A model generated the notes under the pieces. That model was not told the origin of the DNA. It saw only the letters and a program-made list of their open reading frames with translations, and made no database searches. A stretch of 16,981 nucleotides of DNA from an uncultured Eubacterium sp. (lineage in GTDB: Bacteria; Bacillota; Clostridia; Oscillospirales; Acutalibacteraceae), in contig UQPH01000033.1 of assembly GCA_900542875.1 (NCBI GenBank), forward strand, positions 1 through 16,981, in the 5' to 3' direction. The position numbers and the translations under genes were made by a program. Positions 5,816 to 13,009 of this stretch are shown here, one piece after another; position 1 is the stretch's first letter; the number at the start of each line of letters is the position of its first letter.

Positions 5816-6289
5816 TCAGTCGTTTGGAATGAACTTTGCGTGAACTGCCGAAACTGCTCTGTCCGCATCGTCTGCATCGATGATAACGGAAATCTTAATC
5901 TCGGAGGTTGAAATCATTCTGATGTTGATATTTCTCTCATAGAGAGCCTCAAACATAGCGGTTGCGGTACCCGGATGCGACTCCATACCTGCACCTACGA
6001 TAGAAACCTTTGCTACATTGGTATCGCAAACGATCTTTGCATTTTGAAGATGTGATGAGCCCTTGAGAAGTTCAACAGCAACGGGGCCGTTATCCTTATT
6101 TACGGTAAATACTATATCCTTTGTGCCGTCTCTGCCGAAGGACTGAAGAATAATATCGACATTAATATTCTTTTGCGAAAGTTTTGAGAATATATTGAAC
6201 GCAACGCCCGGGTTATCCTCAACACCGAGTACGGATACAAGAGCCACATCCTTATCCTTAGTTACGCCTCTGATTAACATTTTTTCCAT
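5816..6289 (-). CDS. lysC: Internal in-frame start: predicted aspartokinase beta subunit (ACT-ACT)
   Basis: Inside lysC, AAGGAGGT (6304-6297) precedes an in-frame ATG (6289-6287) by 7 bases, followed by GAA AAA and a second ATG at 6280. Translation from here gives a 157-residue protein made only of the two ACT domains. B. subtilis LysC is known to make such a beta subunit from an internal start, assembling with the full-length chain into an allosteric alpha-beta enzyme. The signal here is as strong as those of the first-start genes around it. Use of the site in this organism is inference. Confidence 0.72.
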   Translation of the reverse strand: MEKMLIRGVTKDKDVALVSVLGVEDNPGVAFNIFSKLSQKNINVDIILQSFGRDGTKDIVFTVNKDNGPVAVELLKGSSHLQNAKIVCDTNVAKVSIVGAGMESHPGTATAMFEALYERNINIRMISTSEIKISVIIDADDADRAVSAVHAKFIPND

Positions 6290-7024
6290 TTTTGCTACCT
6301 CCTTAACGATTGTACCCGGTACCGGGTTAAGTGATGAAAGAACTTCAAGTTCCACAGAATATTTTTTTGCCATCTCGACGGAACGGTTATTAAGAACCTG
6401 TGCGCCGAGGGTTGCAAGCTCAAGCATTTCGTCATATGTGATTTCCTTGAGTTTGCGGGCATTTTCCACTTTACGTGGGTCTGCCGTATACACGCCCTCT
6501 ACATCGGTAAATATCTGGCATTTATCGGCATGAAGTGCAGCGGCGATAGCAACTGCCGAGGTGTCCGAACCGCCTCTGCCGAGTGTTGTAAGGTCATCGT
6601 ATCTGTTAATTCCCTGGAAACCTGCAACAACGCAGATATTATGTCTTGCGAGCTCAGCCTGCAATCTGTTGGGTCTGATATTCTTTATTCTGGCAGAACC
6701 GTAAACACTGTTTGTGTTAAATCCTGCCTGCCAGCCCAAAAGGCTGATAACCGGAAAGCCGAGTGATTCGATAGCCATTGCGAGAAGCGAAATGGAAATC
6801 TGCTCACCTGCTGCCAAAAGCTGGTCAAGTTCTCTGTTTTTAGCCGTCGGATTAATCTCCTTAGCCTTTTCGATAAGATTATCTGTTGTGTCGCCCTGAG
6901 CCGATACGACTACGACAACATCGTTGCCTGCCTTATAGGTATCGGTTACTATCCTTGCGACATTCATAACTCTTTCGGCATTAGCTACCGAAGAGCCTCC
7001 GAATTTCTGGACAATAAGTGCCAT
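5816..7024 (-). CDS. lysC: Aspartokinase (alpha subunit; contains an internal beta-subunit start)
   Basis: Phosphorylates aspartate, the first step towards lysine, diaminopimelate, threonine and methionine. The 402 residues match the B. subtilis LysC/DapG class. The kinase domain has KFGGSS (7-12), GEQIS (73-77), GRGGSDT (149-155) and FTDVEGVYTADPR (172-184). Two ACT domains fill about 255-402. The first contains VLGVEDNPGVAFNIFSKL, the second VGAGMESHPGTATAMFEAL, and such domains normally bind the feedback amino acid. ATG at 7024 follows a GGAGG site, 18 bases after hom. Codon 246 is an ATG preceded by an exact AAGGAGGT, entered as a separate feature. It is the last gene of the operon. Confidence 0.96.
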   Translation of the reverse strand: MALIVQKFGGSSVANAERVMNVARIVTDTYKAGNDVVVVVSAQGDTTDNLIEKAKEINPTAKNRELDQLLAAGEQISISLLAMAIESLGFPVISLLGWQAGFNTNSVYGSARIKNIRPNRLQAELARHNICVVAGFQGINRYDDLTTLGRGGSDTSAVAIAAALHADKCQIFTDVEGVYTADPRKVENARKLKEITYDEMLELATLGAQVLNNRSVEMAKKYSVELEVLSSLNPVPGTIVKEVAKMEKMLIRGVTKDKDVALVSVLGVEDNPGVAFNIFSKLSQKNINVDIILQSFGRDGTKDIVFTVNKDNGPVAVELLKGSSHLQNAKIVCDTNVAKVSIVGAGMESHPGTATAMFEALYERNINIRMISTSEIKISVIIDADDADRAVSAVHAKFIPND

Positions 7025-7042
7025 ATTTTCCTCCTGTATGAA

Positions 7043-8260
7043 TTAATAGTTTGTTACCTTAATTGTATTGATTACGTCAATGCCCTCGAGCTTTTTAACA
7101 AGCTGATTTTCGGTCATCGAATCTGTGATAAACGCAACCTCGTCCGAAGGCTGTCCCTTGCGGCTGAGAAATTTAACATCGCTGAATGCGGACATAACGG
7201 CATTCTCACTTGCCTTTGCACGAACATAAAACGGCATCTCAAGCACAGCTTTTTCGTCTGCAACATAGTCCTCGCTGCCTGCACCCCAACCGAAATTCTT
7301 TCTTCTTCCAACATGAACGGCGCAGTCTACCATATCCGCAACAACGGCACTGGCAGTAGGAAGTTTACCTGCTCCCTGACCGTAGAAGCACACATCGCCT
7401 ACGGCATCTCCTCTGACAAGGATGGCATTAAACACTCCGTTTACGCTTGCAAGTTGCGAACCGTTAAATACAACGGCAGGACTTACGAAAGCGGTAATTT
7501 TATCATCATTGATTTTTTTAATTTGACCGAGAAGTTTAATCACGCCGTTAGCCGAAGAGATATACGATACATCCTCGAGAGTGATTTTTGTAATGCCCTC
7601 AGCCTTGACCTGATTAGGATAAACATGCTTTCCGAAAGCAAGGGAAGCAAGAATACAAACCTTACGGCAGGCGTCAAAGCCCTCAATATCCGCTGTCGGG
7701 TCTTTCTCGGCAAAACCGTTATCCTGTGCAAGTTTAAGCGCATCCTCAAAGGTCATACCGTCCTCAATCATCTTTGTGAGGATAAAGTTGGTAGTACCGT
7801 TAAGAATACCCGCAATGCCCTCGATATTATTGGCGGCAAGGCACTGAGCCATAGGACGGATAATCGGAATACCGCCGCCGACGCTTGCCTCAAAGAGATA
7901 ATTAACGCCATGCTTTTCGGCAGCCTGAAGAAGTTCAAGTCCCTTTTGGGCAACAAGTTCTTTATTAGATGTTACAACGCTCTTTCCCGATTCGAGAAGT
8001 TTCATTGTAAAATCAAATGCCGGATTAACCCCGCCCATGGTTTCTGCAACAACTTTAATTTCATCGTCATTCAAAATATCGTTAAAATCCTTAGTGAACA
8101 AAGCCTCATGAGGGTCACCCTTGAAGTCACGCAAATCAAGAATTCTTGCGACCTCGAGAACTTCGCCGCCGGTACGATTAGATATACTCTTTTCGTGGGT
8201 CTCAATAACCTCTGCAACGCCGGAACCTACCGTTCCGTAACCCATAATTGCTACCTTCAT
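7043..8260 (-). CDS. hom: Homoserine dehydrogenase with C-terminal ACT domain
   Basis: Reduces aspartate-semialdehyde to homoserine with NAD(P)H, the branch to threonine and methionine. The start is set at ATG 8260: AGGAGG (8272-8267) lies 6 bases before it, and the sequence then reads MKVAIMGYGTVGSGVAEV with the Rossmann GxGxxG (7-12). An upstream TTG at 8278 would overlap that site. The 405 residues comprise the nucleotide-binding domain, the catalytic domain with GILNGTTNFILTKM and ADPTADIEG-type signature (EKDPTADIEGFDACRK), and a C-terminal ACT domain (about 330-405) for feedback control. The ribosome binding site overlaps the stop of the upstream ACT gene, so translation is probably coupled. 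No thrB or thrC follows; lysC does, 18 bases later. Confidence 0.96.
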   Translation of the reverse strand: MKVAIMGYGTVGSGVAEVIETHEKSISNRTGGEVLEVARILDLRDFKGDPHEALFTKDFNDILNDDEIKVVAETMGGVNPAFDFTMKLLESGKSVVTSNKELVAQKGLELLQAAEKHGVNYLFEASVGGGIPIIRPMAQCLAANNIEGIAGILNGTTNFILTKMIEDGMTFEDALKLAQDNGFAEKDPTADIEGFDACRKVCILASLAFGKHVYPNQVKAEGITKITLEDVSYISSANGVIKLLGQIKKINDDKITAFVSPAVVFNGSQLASVNGVFNAILVRGDAVGDVCFYGQGAGKLPTASAVVADMVDCAVHVGRRKNFGWGAGSEDYVADEKAVLEMPFYVRAKASENAVMSAFSDVKFLSRKGQPSDEVAFITDSMTENQLVKKLEGIDVINTIKVTNY

Positions 8261-8270
8261 ATTATTCCTC

Positions 8271-8699
8271 CTAAACAATCTCGGCTGATTTTACTCCGCC
8301 GATATTTTTAATCTTTGATATTAAATCCTCAGTAGACACATCCGTCTGTGAAAGTCTGACCGTAATGGACACATCGGCTATATTATTTACCGGAATGCTT
8401 TGATTTACAGCCAAAATATTCGCTCCTGCAAGATAAAGTTCGTTCATAACCGAACTCAACACGCCTGCATTATCTATCAGTTTTGCATTAATTGCGGTGA
8501 CATCGTCTCCCTGCTCGTTATATTCAAATATTTTATCCTTATATTTATAATATGCCGAACGGGATATCCCCGCCATCTTTGCCGCCTGCGATGCACTGGT
8601 CGCCTCGCCCGACTGCAAATAGCCGTTTGCCTCAACAACCTTGGCGTATATTTCGGGCAATATTGACATATCTACAAGCAGATATTTTACTTTTCCCAT
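8271..8699 (-). CDS. ACT-domain protein of the PheB / UPF0735 type
   Basis: A 142-residue protein. The N-terminal half has a helical, helix-turn-helix-like segment (ATSASQAAKMAGISRSAYYK), and the C-terminal half (about 65-142) is an ACT domain (DNAGVLSSVMNELYLAGANI, then SITVRLSQTD). It resembles B. subtilis PheB, whose role is unclear. As first gene of a hom-lysC operon it is a candidate amino-acid-responsive partner or regulator, but this is inference. ATG at 8699 begins MGKVKYLLVDMSILPE. The upstream in-frame extension has no family support. The ribosome binding site (GGTGG) is weak. Its TAG stop lies inside the AGGAGG of hom. Confidence 0.85.
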   Translation of the reverse strand: MGKVKYLLVDMSILPEIYAKVVEANGYLQSGEATSASQAAKMAGISRSAYYKYKDKIFEYNEQGDDVTAINAKLIDNAGVLSSVMNELYLAGANILAVNQSIPVNNIADVSITVRLSQTDVSTEDLISKIKNIGGVKSAEIV

Positions 8700-8748
8700 T
8701 TGTGCACCACCCGTGGACAACTGTATTACTGTGAAAAACACTTTTCAT

Positions 8749-8777
8749 ATATTAACACAAAACCTTTACATAATCAA
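8749..8777 (-). promoter_or_regulatory. Promoter of the ACT-hom-lysC operon
   Basis: On the minus strand, TTGATT (8777-8772) and TAATAT (8754-8749) are exactly 17 bases apart, with an extended -10 TG (TGTTAATAT). The predicted leader to the start at 8699 is only about 40 bases. That leaves no room for a lysine riboswitch or T-box. Confidence 0.6.
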
Positions 8778-8806
8778 GAGTTATTTTTCAATTTGTCAAA
8801 ATTACA

Positions 8807-8845
8807 TAAAAAAGCGGCTCGAATACAGTATTCAAGCCGTTTTTT
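8807..8845. terminator. Terminator of the two-component operon (probably bidirectional)
   Basis: CGGCTCGAATA (8815-8825) and TATTCAAGCCG (8829-8839) form an 11-base stem with a three-base loop. Position 8820/8834 is a G-U wobble in the minus-strand RNA and a C-A mismatch in the plus-strand RNA. A and T runs on both sides supply U tracts, and the minus direction is favoured. It lies just after the histidine kinase stop. Confidence 0.85.
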
Positions 8846-8861
8846 CTCATATAAATAATGT

Positions 8862-10010
8862 TTAATTCTCGCTTGTGTTGCCCTTTGGCAAGATAACAAG
8901 CATAACCGTTCCGTTTTCTGTGCTTTCCTCGGCAAGGACTCTGCCGCCGTGAAGTAAAGCAATTTCCCGAACAAGCGCAAGTCCCAGTCCGACGCCGCCG
9001 TATTCCCTGCTGCGTGATTTATCAACACGAAAAAACGGCTGAAAGATACTTTCTCTGTACTGCTCGGGTATTCCGTTGCCGTTATCACGCACTCTGATAA
9101 AAATCTGTCCGTTTCGTTCACTGACACAAGCCCTCACGCTCTCATTCGGTCGATTGTAGCGTATGGCATTTTCCGTAAGATTAAAGAGCATACGATAAAT
9201 CAGTGTATCGCTTCCGATAATTGTTCCGTCTCCGTCGCATTCGAGAGTGATTCCTCTTTTTTCGGCAAGCGGTGCAAGGTCGGCAAAAACCTCTTCAAAC
9301 ATAGGTGCAAGTTCAATCACATCATTACAAGGCACGGTGCGAAGTTCACTCATTTCAAGCAAAGTTTTTGTCATCTGCGACATTCTTTCCGTCTGTTCCT
9401 GCAAAAGTTTTAACAGTTCTGCCGTATCGTGCTGAATATCCGAATGTTCAACAGAAAACAGTTCAATCTGTGCCTGCATAAGTGCAAGCGGTGTTCTCAG
9501 TTCGTGTGCGGCATTACCCGTAAACTGCCGTTGGGCAGAAAAGCCCTCATCAAGACGGTCAAGCATACCGTTAAACGATTTACTGAACTGCTTAAATTCC
9601 GGAAGAACATCCTCGCTTATTTTCATATCTGCCAAATTATCGGGCTGAACATTTTCCACCTGAGAGGCGAAACTCTTTAACGGTTTCAATGCTCGACCGC
9701 TGACAAAATAAGCCAGCACACCGCCGAGCAGAGTAACAGCCACAGTGATATACCAATTAGTTGTACCAAAGGAATGCTGAGCACCGTTTACTATAATGGT
9801 AAGTTCGTCATGGTCAAGGCTCTTGCTTTCCGGATCAAAGGAATCGGGCTCGCTGTTTTCGATTTCGCTGTACGCAGAAATTCCGTTACCTATCGAATTC
9901 ATATAATGCTTACCGGAATAACCGATTAAGCAATTCATGAGCACACAGGTCAAACCTATCAAAGCAACGCTCATCAGCGTAATTCTCCACTGCAAAGAAA
10001 GTCTTTTCAT
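8862..10010 (-). CDS. Sensor histidine kinase, EnvZ/HAMP type
   Basis: A 382-residue membrane kinase. Transmembrane helices are at about 9-31 and 86-104, bracketing a short acidic extracytoplasmic loop of about 54 residues. A HAMP-like linker follows (about 105-155). The HisKA domain has the phospho-acceptor H169 in GNAAHELRTPLALMQAQIEL. The ATPase domain has the N box NLTENAIRYN (277-286), G1 DNGNGIP (309-315), F box FQPFFRVDKS and G2 GGVGLGLALV (338-347). All key residues are present. The loop is too small for a known sensor fold, so the signal cannot be named. ATG at 10010 overlaps the regulator stop by four bases (ATGA). A possible output is the divergent redox operon. Confidence 0.95.
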   Translation of the reverse strand: MKRLSLQWRITLMSVALIGLTCVLMNCLIGYSGKHYMNSIGNGISAYSEIENSEPDSFDPESKSLDHDELTIIVNGAQHSFGTTNWYITVAVTLLGGVLAYFVSGRALKPLKSFASQVENVQPDNLADMKISEDVLPEFKQFSKSFNGMLDRLDEGFSAQRQFTGNAAHELRTPLALMQAQIELFSVEHSDIQHDTAELLKLLQEQTERMSQMTKTLLEMSELRTVPCNDVIELAPMFEEVFADLAPLAEKRGITLECDGDGTIIGSDTLIYRMLFNLTENAIRYNRPNESVRACVSERNGQIFIRVRDNGNGIPEQYRESIFQPFFRVDKSRSREYGGVGLGLALVREIALLHGGRVLAEESTENGTVMLVILPKGNTSEN

Positions 10011-10681
10011 TCCTTTTCCTCCATAACATATCCCTCGCCTATACGATTATGTATAGGATCATAGCCCATAGCAGAGCGAAGTTTCTTTCTGAGTGCCGAA
10101 ATATGCACTCTTATGGAATTACTGAAATTATCAACACTGCTGTCCCAAACATGCTCGAGAAATTCCTCTTGGCTTATAGGTCGTCCTTGATTGAGCATAA
10201 GATATTCAAGAATACCCGTTTCCTTTCTCGTAAGGGACAACGGCTCGGACGAGACATACGCTTTGCGTGATTTCGTATCAAACGAAAGTTCGCCGCAAGT
10301 CAAAACAACATCGTTTTGAGTAAATCGTCTGAGTGTCAGGTTGCGTATTCTTGCGGCAAGTTCATCAAGATGAAACGGTTTAGTAAGATAATCGTTTGCA
10401 CCTGCGTCCAGTCCCTCAACCTTATCGGCAACCTCACAGCGAGCAGACAAAATAAGCACCTTTGTATCGCTGTCGTTTTTTCTGAGTTCTTTAAGAACAC
10501 TCATACCGTCTGCATCCGGTAAATTCAAATCAAGCACAACAAGGTCGAAGCGTTCTATGCAAAGCATTTCCATAGCCGTCTTTCCGTCATAGCAATAATC
10601 CACGCTGTAAGCCAAATGTTTGAGACTGCGTACAATGGTATCGCACAGAGTTTTCTCGTCCTCAACAACTAAAATATGCAT
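10007..10681 (-). CDS. Response regulator, OmpR/PhoB family
   Basis: A 224-residue DNA-binding regulator. The receiver domain (1-115) has the acidic pair E7/D8, phospho-acceptor D51 in VVLDLNLPDADGM, S79 and K101 in LTKPF. The winged-helix effector domain (about 125-222) has the typical LTRKETGILEYLM, then ISQEEFLEHVWD and NSIRVHISALRKKLR. It partners the kinase encoded directly downstream with a four-base overlap. ATG at 10681 has a GGAGG site upstream. Its promoter closely resembles that of the divergent redox operon (see findings), which suggests autoregulation and control of that operon. Confidence 0.96.
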   Translation of the reverse strand: MHILVVEDEKTLCDTIVRSLKHLAYSVDYCYDGKTAMEMLCIERFDLVVLDLNLPDADGMSVLKELRKNDSDTKVLILSARCEVADKVEGLDAGANDYLTKPFHLDELAARIRNLTLRRFTQNDVVLTCGELSFDTKSRKAYVSSEPLSLTRKETGILEYLMLNQGRPISQEEFLEHVWDSSVDNFSNSIRVHISALRKKLRSAMGYDPIHNRIGEGYVMEEKE

Positions 10682-10728
10682 AAATATCCTCCGACACTTT
10701 TTTATTCATCAAACCGATATATAAAGGT

Positions 10729-10760
10729 ATTATAACACAAACGAATAAAGTTTTTGTTAA
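10729..10760 (-). promoter_or_regulatory. Extended -10 promoter of the two-component operon
   Basis: On the minus strand, TGTTATAAT (-10 at 10734-10729 with an extended TG) is preceded at 20 bases by TTAACA (10760-10755). The spacing is too long for an ordinary -35, so TTAACA may be part of a regulator site rather than a -35. Confidence 0.58.
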
Positions 10761-10806
10761 TTTTTTCATCAACAGAGCAAGAAAAAAATTTAATTAATTC
10801 GTTTAC

Positions 10807-10839
10807 TTAACAGAAATTTTATATCCCCTGTGTTATAAT
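10807..10839 (+). promoter_or_regulatory. Extended -10 promoter of the redox operon, mirror of the facing promoter
   Basis: TGTTATAAT (-10 at 10834-10839 with an extended TG at 10831-10832) is preceded at 21 bases by TTAACA (10807-10812). The arrangement repeats that of the facing promoter at 10760-10729. The predicted start near 10846 leaves a leader of about 20 bases. Confidence 0.6.
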
Positions 10840-10867
10840 CGGGACGAAAACGAAAGGAGTGGTAATT

Positions 10868-11014
10868 TTGTTCAAAGCAAAAAAGGCTGTATCACAAGGC
10901 TTTTTACTGATTGCAGGAATGGTTATGTTGTGCTACGGAGCAATGCGAGGCGAAGCTGAGACCGTATTAAGTAAGGCGATAAGGCTATGCTTGGAGTGTG
11001 TTGGTATTGGATAA
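10868..11014 (+). CDS. CD1871A-type CxxC membrane microprotein (48 residues)
   Basis: A very short gene. TTG at 10868 is preceded by AAGGAG (10854-10859) at 8 bases and no better start exists. The first residues are basic (KAKKA), then one transmembrane helix (about 9-26, SQGFLLIAGMVMLCYGAM). The conserved end reads RGEAETVLSKAIRLCLECVG, with a CxxC (CLEC) three residues from the stop. This matches the small clostridial family named after C. difficile CD1871A, found next to a CD1872-like Fe-S membrane protein and a redoxin, as here. The CxxC could be a thiol-disulfide or metal site at the membrane face. The biochemical role is unknown. It overlaps the next gene by 8 to 17 bases, depending on which start that gene uses. 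Confidence 0.85.
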   Translation: MFKAKKAVSQGFLLIAGMVMLCYGAMRGEAETVLSKAIRLCLECVGIG

Positions 11015-11960
11015 GAACAAAAAGAAGAAAAACATATCAAAGCCGCTGAGCAGATTTCGCAGTTGGATTCAGGCGGGAGCGACACTGCTTACAAATATCC
11101 ATCTGCCAAACTTTTTTAAGGGCGGAATATATCAGGGCAACGGCAAGGCAGTATGCGTTCCCGGCTTAAACTGCTACTCCTGTCCGGCAGCGTCGGGTGC
11201 TTGTCCGATAGGGGCATTTCAATCAGTAGTAGGCTCATCGAAATTTAAGTTTTCCTATTATATAACAGGATTTTTGATTTTGCTCGGCGTACTGCTCGGT
11301 CGCTTCATTTGCGGATTTCTGTGTCCGTTCGGTTGGTTTCAGGATTTATTACACAAAATACCTACTAAAAAACTGTCAACAAAAAAACTGAAACCACTTA
11401 CATATTTGAAATATGCAGTGTTACTGCTGAGCGTAATTATTTTGCCTGCATTTGCGGTAAATGATTTAGGAATGGGCGACCCTTTTTTCTGCAAATATAT
11501 ATGTCCGCAAGGAGTGCTTGAGGGAGCCATCCCGCTGTCAATCGTAAACGAGGGAATACGCTCGGCCCTGGGTGCCCTATTTACACGAAAACTGATAATA
11601 TTAATCGCCGTTGTGGTTTTGAGTGTGCTGTTTTACCGTCCGTTTTGTAAATGGATATGCCCGCTCGGTGCATTTTACGGACTGATGAACAAGGTATCGC
11701 TTTTTGGAATAAAAGTTGACGGGCATAAATGCGTATCCTGCGGAAAATGTGCAAAGGTGTGCAAAATGGATGTTGATGTAACAAAAACGCCTAATCATAC
11801 CGAATGTATACGCTGCGGCAAGTGCATCACCGCCTGCCCGACCGAAGCTATTAGTTTCAACTACGGCTTTGGATTACCCGAAAAAAATCTTTGCGACAAT
11901 GCAAAGGTAAATAAATCAATAAACAAAGAAAATTCAATAAATAAAAAAACGGAGGAATGA
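10998..11960 (+). CDS. Polytopic 4Fe-4S membrane protein (NapH/YccM/CcoG-like)
   Basis: A membrane protein of up to 320 residues with about five hydrophobic helices. It has an N-terminal Cys cluster (C53, C59, C62, C69 in CVPGLNCYSCPAASGACP), then CGFLCPFGWFQ, CKYICPQG and CKWICPLGAFYG. Two C-terminal ferredoxin-type clusters follow: CVSCGKCAKVCKMDVD (245-260) and CIRCGKCITACP (270-281). Proteins of this kind carry electrons across or along the membrane to an extracytoplasmic partner. The start is uncertain: GTG 10998, TTG 11001 and TTG 11007 are all in frame and overlap the microprotein end, and 11001 or 11007 fits the upstream GGAG (10993-10996) better. The stop overlaps the next gene's upstream region. 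Electron delivery to the lipoprotein thioredoxin is inferred from the gene order. Confidence 0.92.
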   Translation: MLVLDKNKKKKNISKPLSRFRSWIQAGATLLTNIHLPNFFKGGIYQGNGKAVCVPGLNCYSCPAASGACPIGAFQSVVGSSKFKFSYYITGFLILLGVLLGRFICGFLCPFGWFQDLLHKIPTKKLSTKKLKPLTYLKYAVLLLSVIILPAFAVNDLGMGDPFFCKYICPQGVLEGAIPLSIVNEGIRSALGALFTRKLIILIAVVVLSVLFYRPFCKWICPLGAFYGLMNKVSLFGIKVDGHKCVSCGKCAKVCKMDVDVTKTPNHTECIRCGKCITACPTEAISFNYGFGLPEKNLCDNAKVNKSINKENSINKKTEE

Positions 11961-11962
11961 TT

Positions 11963-12934
11963 ATGAAAAAATCAATCAAAAAAATCTTGGCTGTACTGCT
12001 TGTGGCAGTGCTTACACTCAGCCTTGCTGCCTGTTCCGCAAAAAAGAACAAGAATGACAATTCTTCATCAAACGCAGACACCGATATTGCAACCCTGATG
12101 TCGGTAGAACCGAACAACGCAGAAGAGGCGGCAGACCTGTATCAAAAACTTATGCAAAAGGAAAACGATATTCTTTCAAACAATTCAAGCCTTTGGGAAA
12201 AGGTATTTATGTCGGCAAACAAAGAAACGCAGATGATTGAGGACGGCACTAATTACGGCGATTTTCTGCTTAAGACAATTGATGGTGCAAAGGACCAATT
12301 CTCGGCAGATGAACTGAAAATCCTCAATGAGGGCGCTGAGCAAATTAAAGAAATTGAAGGGAAACTTACAATTCTGGAACAAAAATATCCGGGCTGCGGA
12401 AGCAAACCGAGCTCAGGCGAAAGCGTTGCGGCAGACAGTGCAGGCAAAATTTCAAATGATAGTGAAACCACAAAATTTCCTGCCTTTCAGGGAAAAGATT
12501 TAGACGGCAACGATGTAAACAGCAACGACCTTTTCTCGTCCAACAGCGTAACAGTTGTTAACTTCTGGTTTACAACCTGCAAGCCTTGTGTCGGCGAACT
12601 CGGAGAATTAGAGGCTCTCAACAAAGAACTTGCTTCAAAAGGCGGTGCGGTTGTCGGTGTAAATTCTTTCACGCTTGACGGAGACAAAACAGCAATTTCC
12701 GAAGCAAAGGATATTCTTTCGCAAAAAGGTATCACATACAAAAACATTTGGTTTGATTCAAAATCCGATGCCGGCAAATTCACCTCGGGACTTTATTCAT
12801 TCCCGACAACCTATGTAGTAGACAGAAACGGCAACATTGTCGGTCAGCCAATCGTCGGCGCAATCACAAGTGCCGAGCAGTCAAAGACGCTCAACAGCCT
12901 TATTGAACAAGCTATTGCAAACAGCAATAAATAA
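11963..12934 (+). CDS. TlpA/redoxin-type thioredoxin-fold lipoprotein
   Basis: A secreted, lipid-anchored redox protein of 323 residues. ATG 11963 is chosen over ATG 11957 because GGAGG (11951-11955) lies 7 bases before it. The signal peptide ends in a lipobox, LAAC (21-24). A Ser/Asn-rich linker and a helical segment (about 40-145) of unknown role follow. The C-terminal TlpA/AhpC-like thioredoxin fold (about 172-323) has the active-site FTTCKPCVGE (C206, C209) and the cis-Pro loop SFPTTYVVD. It likely reduces or oxidises thiols outside the membrane. The Fe-S membrane protein and CxxC microprotein encoded in front of it are plausible electron donors. Substrate unknown. Confidence 0.93.
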   Translation: MKKSIKKILAVLLVAVLTLSLAACSAKKNKNDNSSSNADTDIATLMSVEPNNAEEAADLYQKLMQKENDILSNNSSLWEKVFMSANKETQMIEDGTNYGDFLLKTIDGAKDQFSADELKILNEGAEQIKEIEGKLTILEQKYPGCGSKPSSGESVAADSAGKISNDSETTKFPAFQGKDLDGNDVNSNDLFSSNSVTVVNFWFTTCKPCVGELGELEALNKELASKGGAVVGVNSFTLDGDKTAISEAKDILSQKGITYKNIWFDSKSDAGKFTSGLYSFPTTYVVDRNGNIVGQPIVGAITSAEQSKTLNSLIEQAIANSNK

Positions 12935-12953
12935 ATAAATAACGGCATAAATC

Positions 12954-12998
12954 AAAGCCCTGCCAAACACGCTGATTAAGGCGTGCCGGTAGGGCTTT
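12954..12998 (+). terminator. Terminator of the redox operon
   Basis: AAAGCCCTGCC (12954-12964) pairs with GGTAGGGCTTT (12988-12998) with one G-U. Inside lies a second stem, CACGC/GCGTG. T's follow on the plus strand. On the minus strand only a poor T run (TTTGATTT) follows, but it may also help end the AI-2E gene. Confidence 0.8.
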
Positions 12999-13009
12999 TA
13001 TATTATTGT

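Noticed and set aside
7313..8311. 332-residue plus-strand frame
   Set aside because: It lies entirely antisense to hom, whose product is unmistakable. It has no ribosome binding site and no recognisable domain.
8700..8771. Lysine riboswitch or T-box before the ACT-hom-lysC operon
   Set aside because: The predicted leader is only about 40 bases, and no suitable conserved structure or anti-terminator is visible.
8862..10681. Two-component genes as the LiaRS partner of the LiaF-like gene
   Set aside because: The regulator is OmpR/PhoB type and the kinase is EnvZ-like with a HAMP linker. LiaR is NarL type and LiaS belongs to another kinase class.
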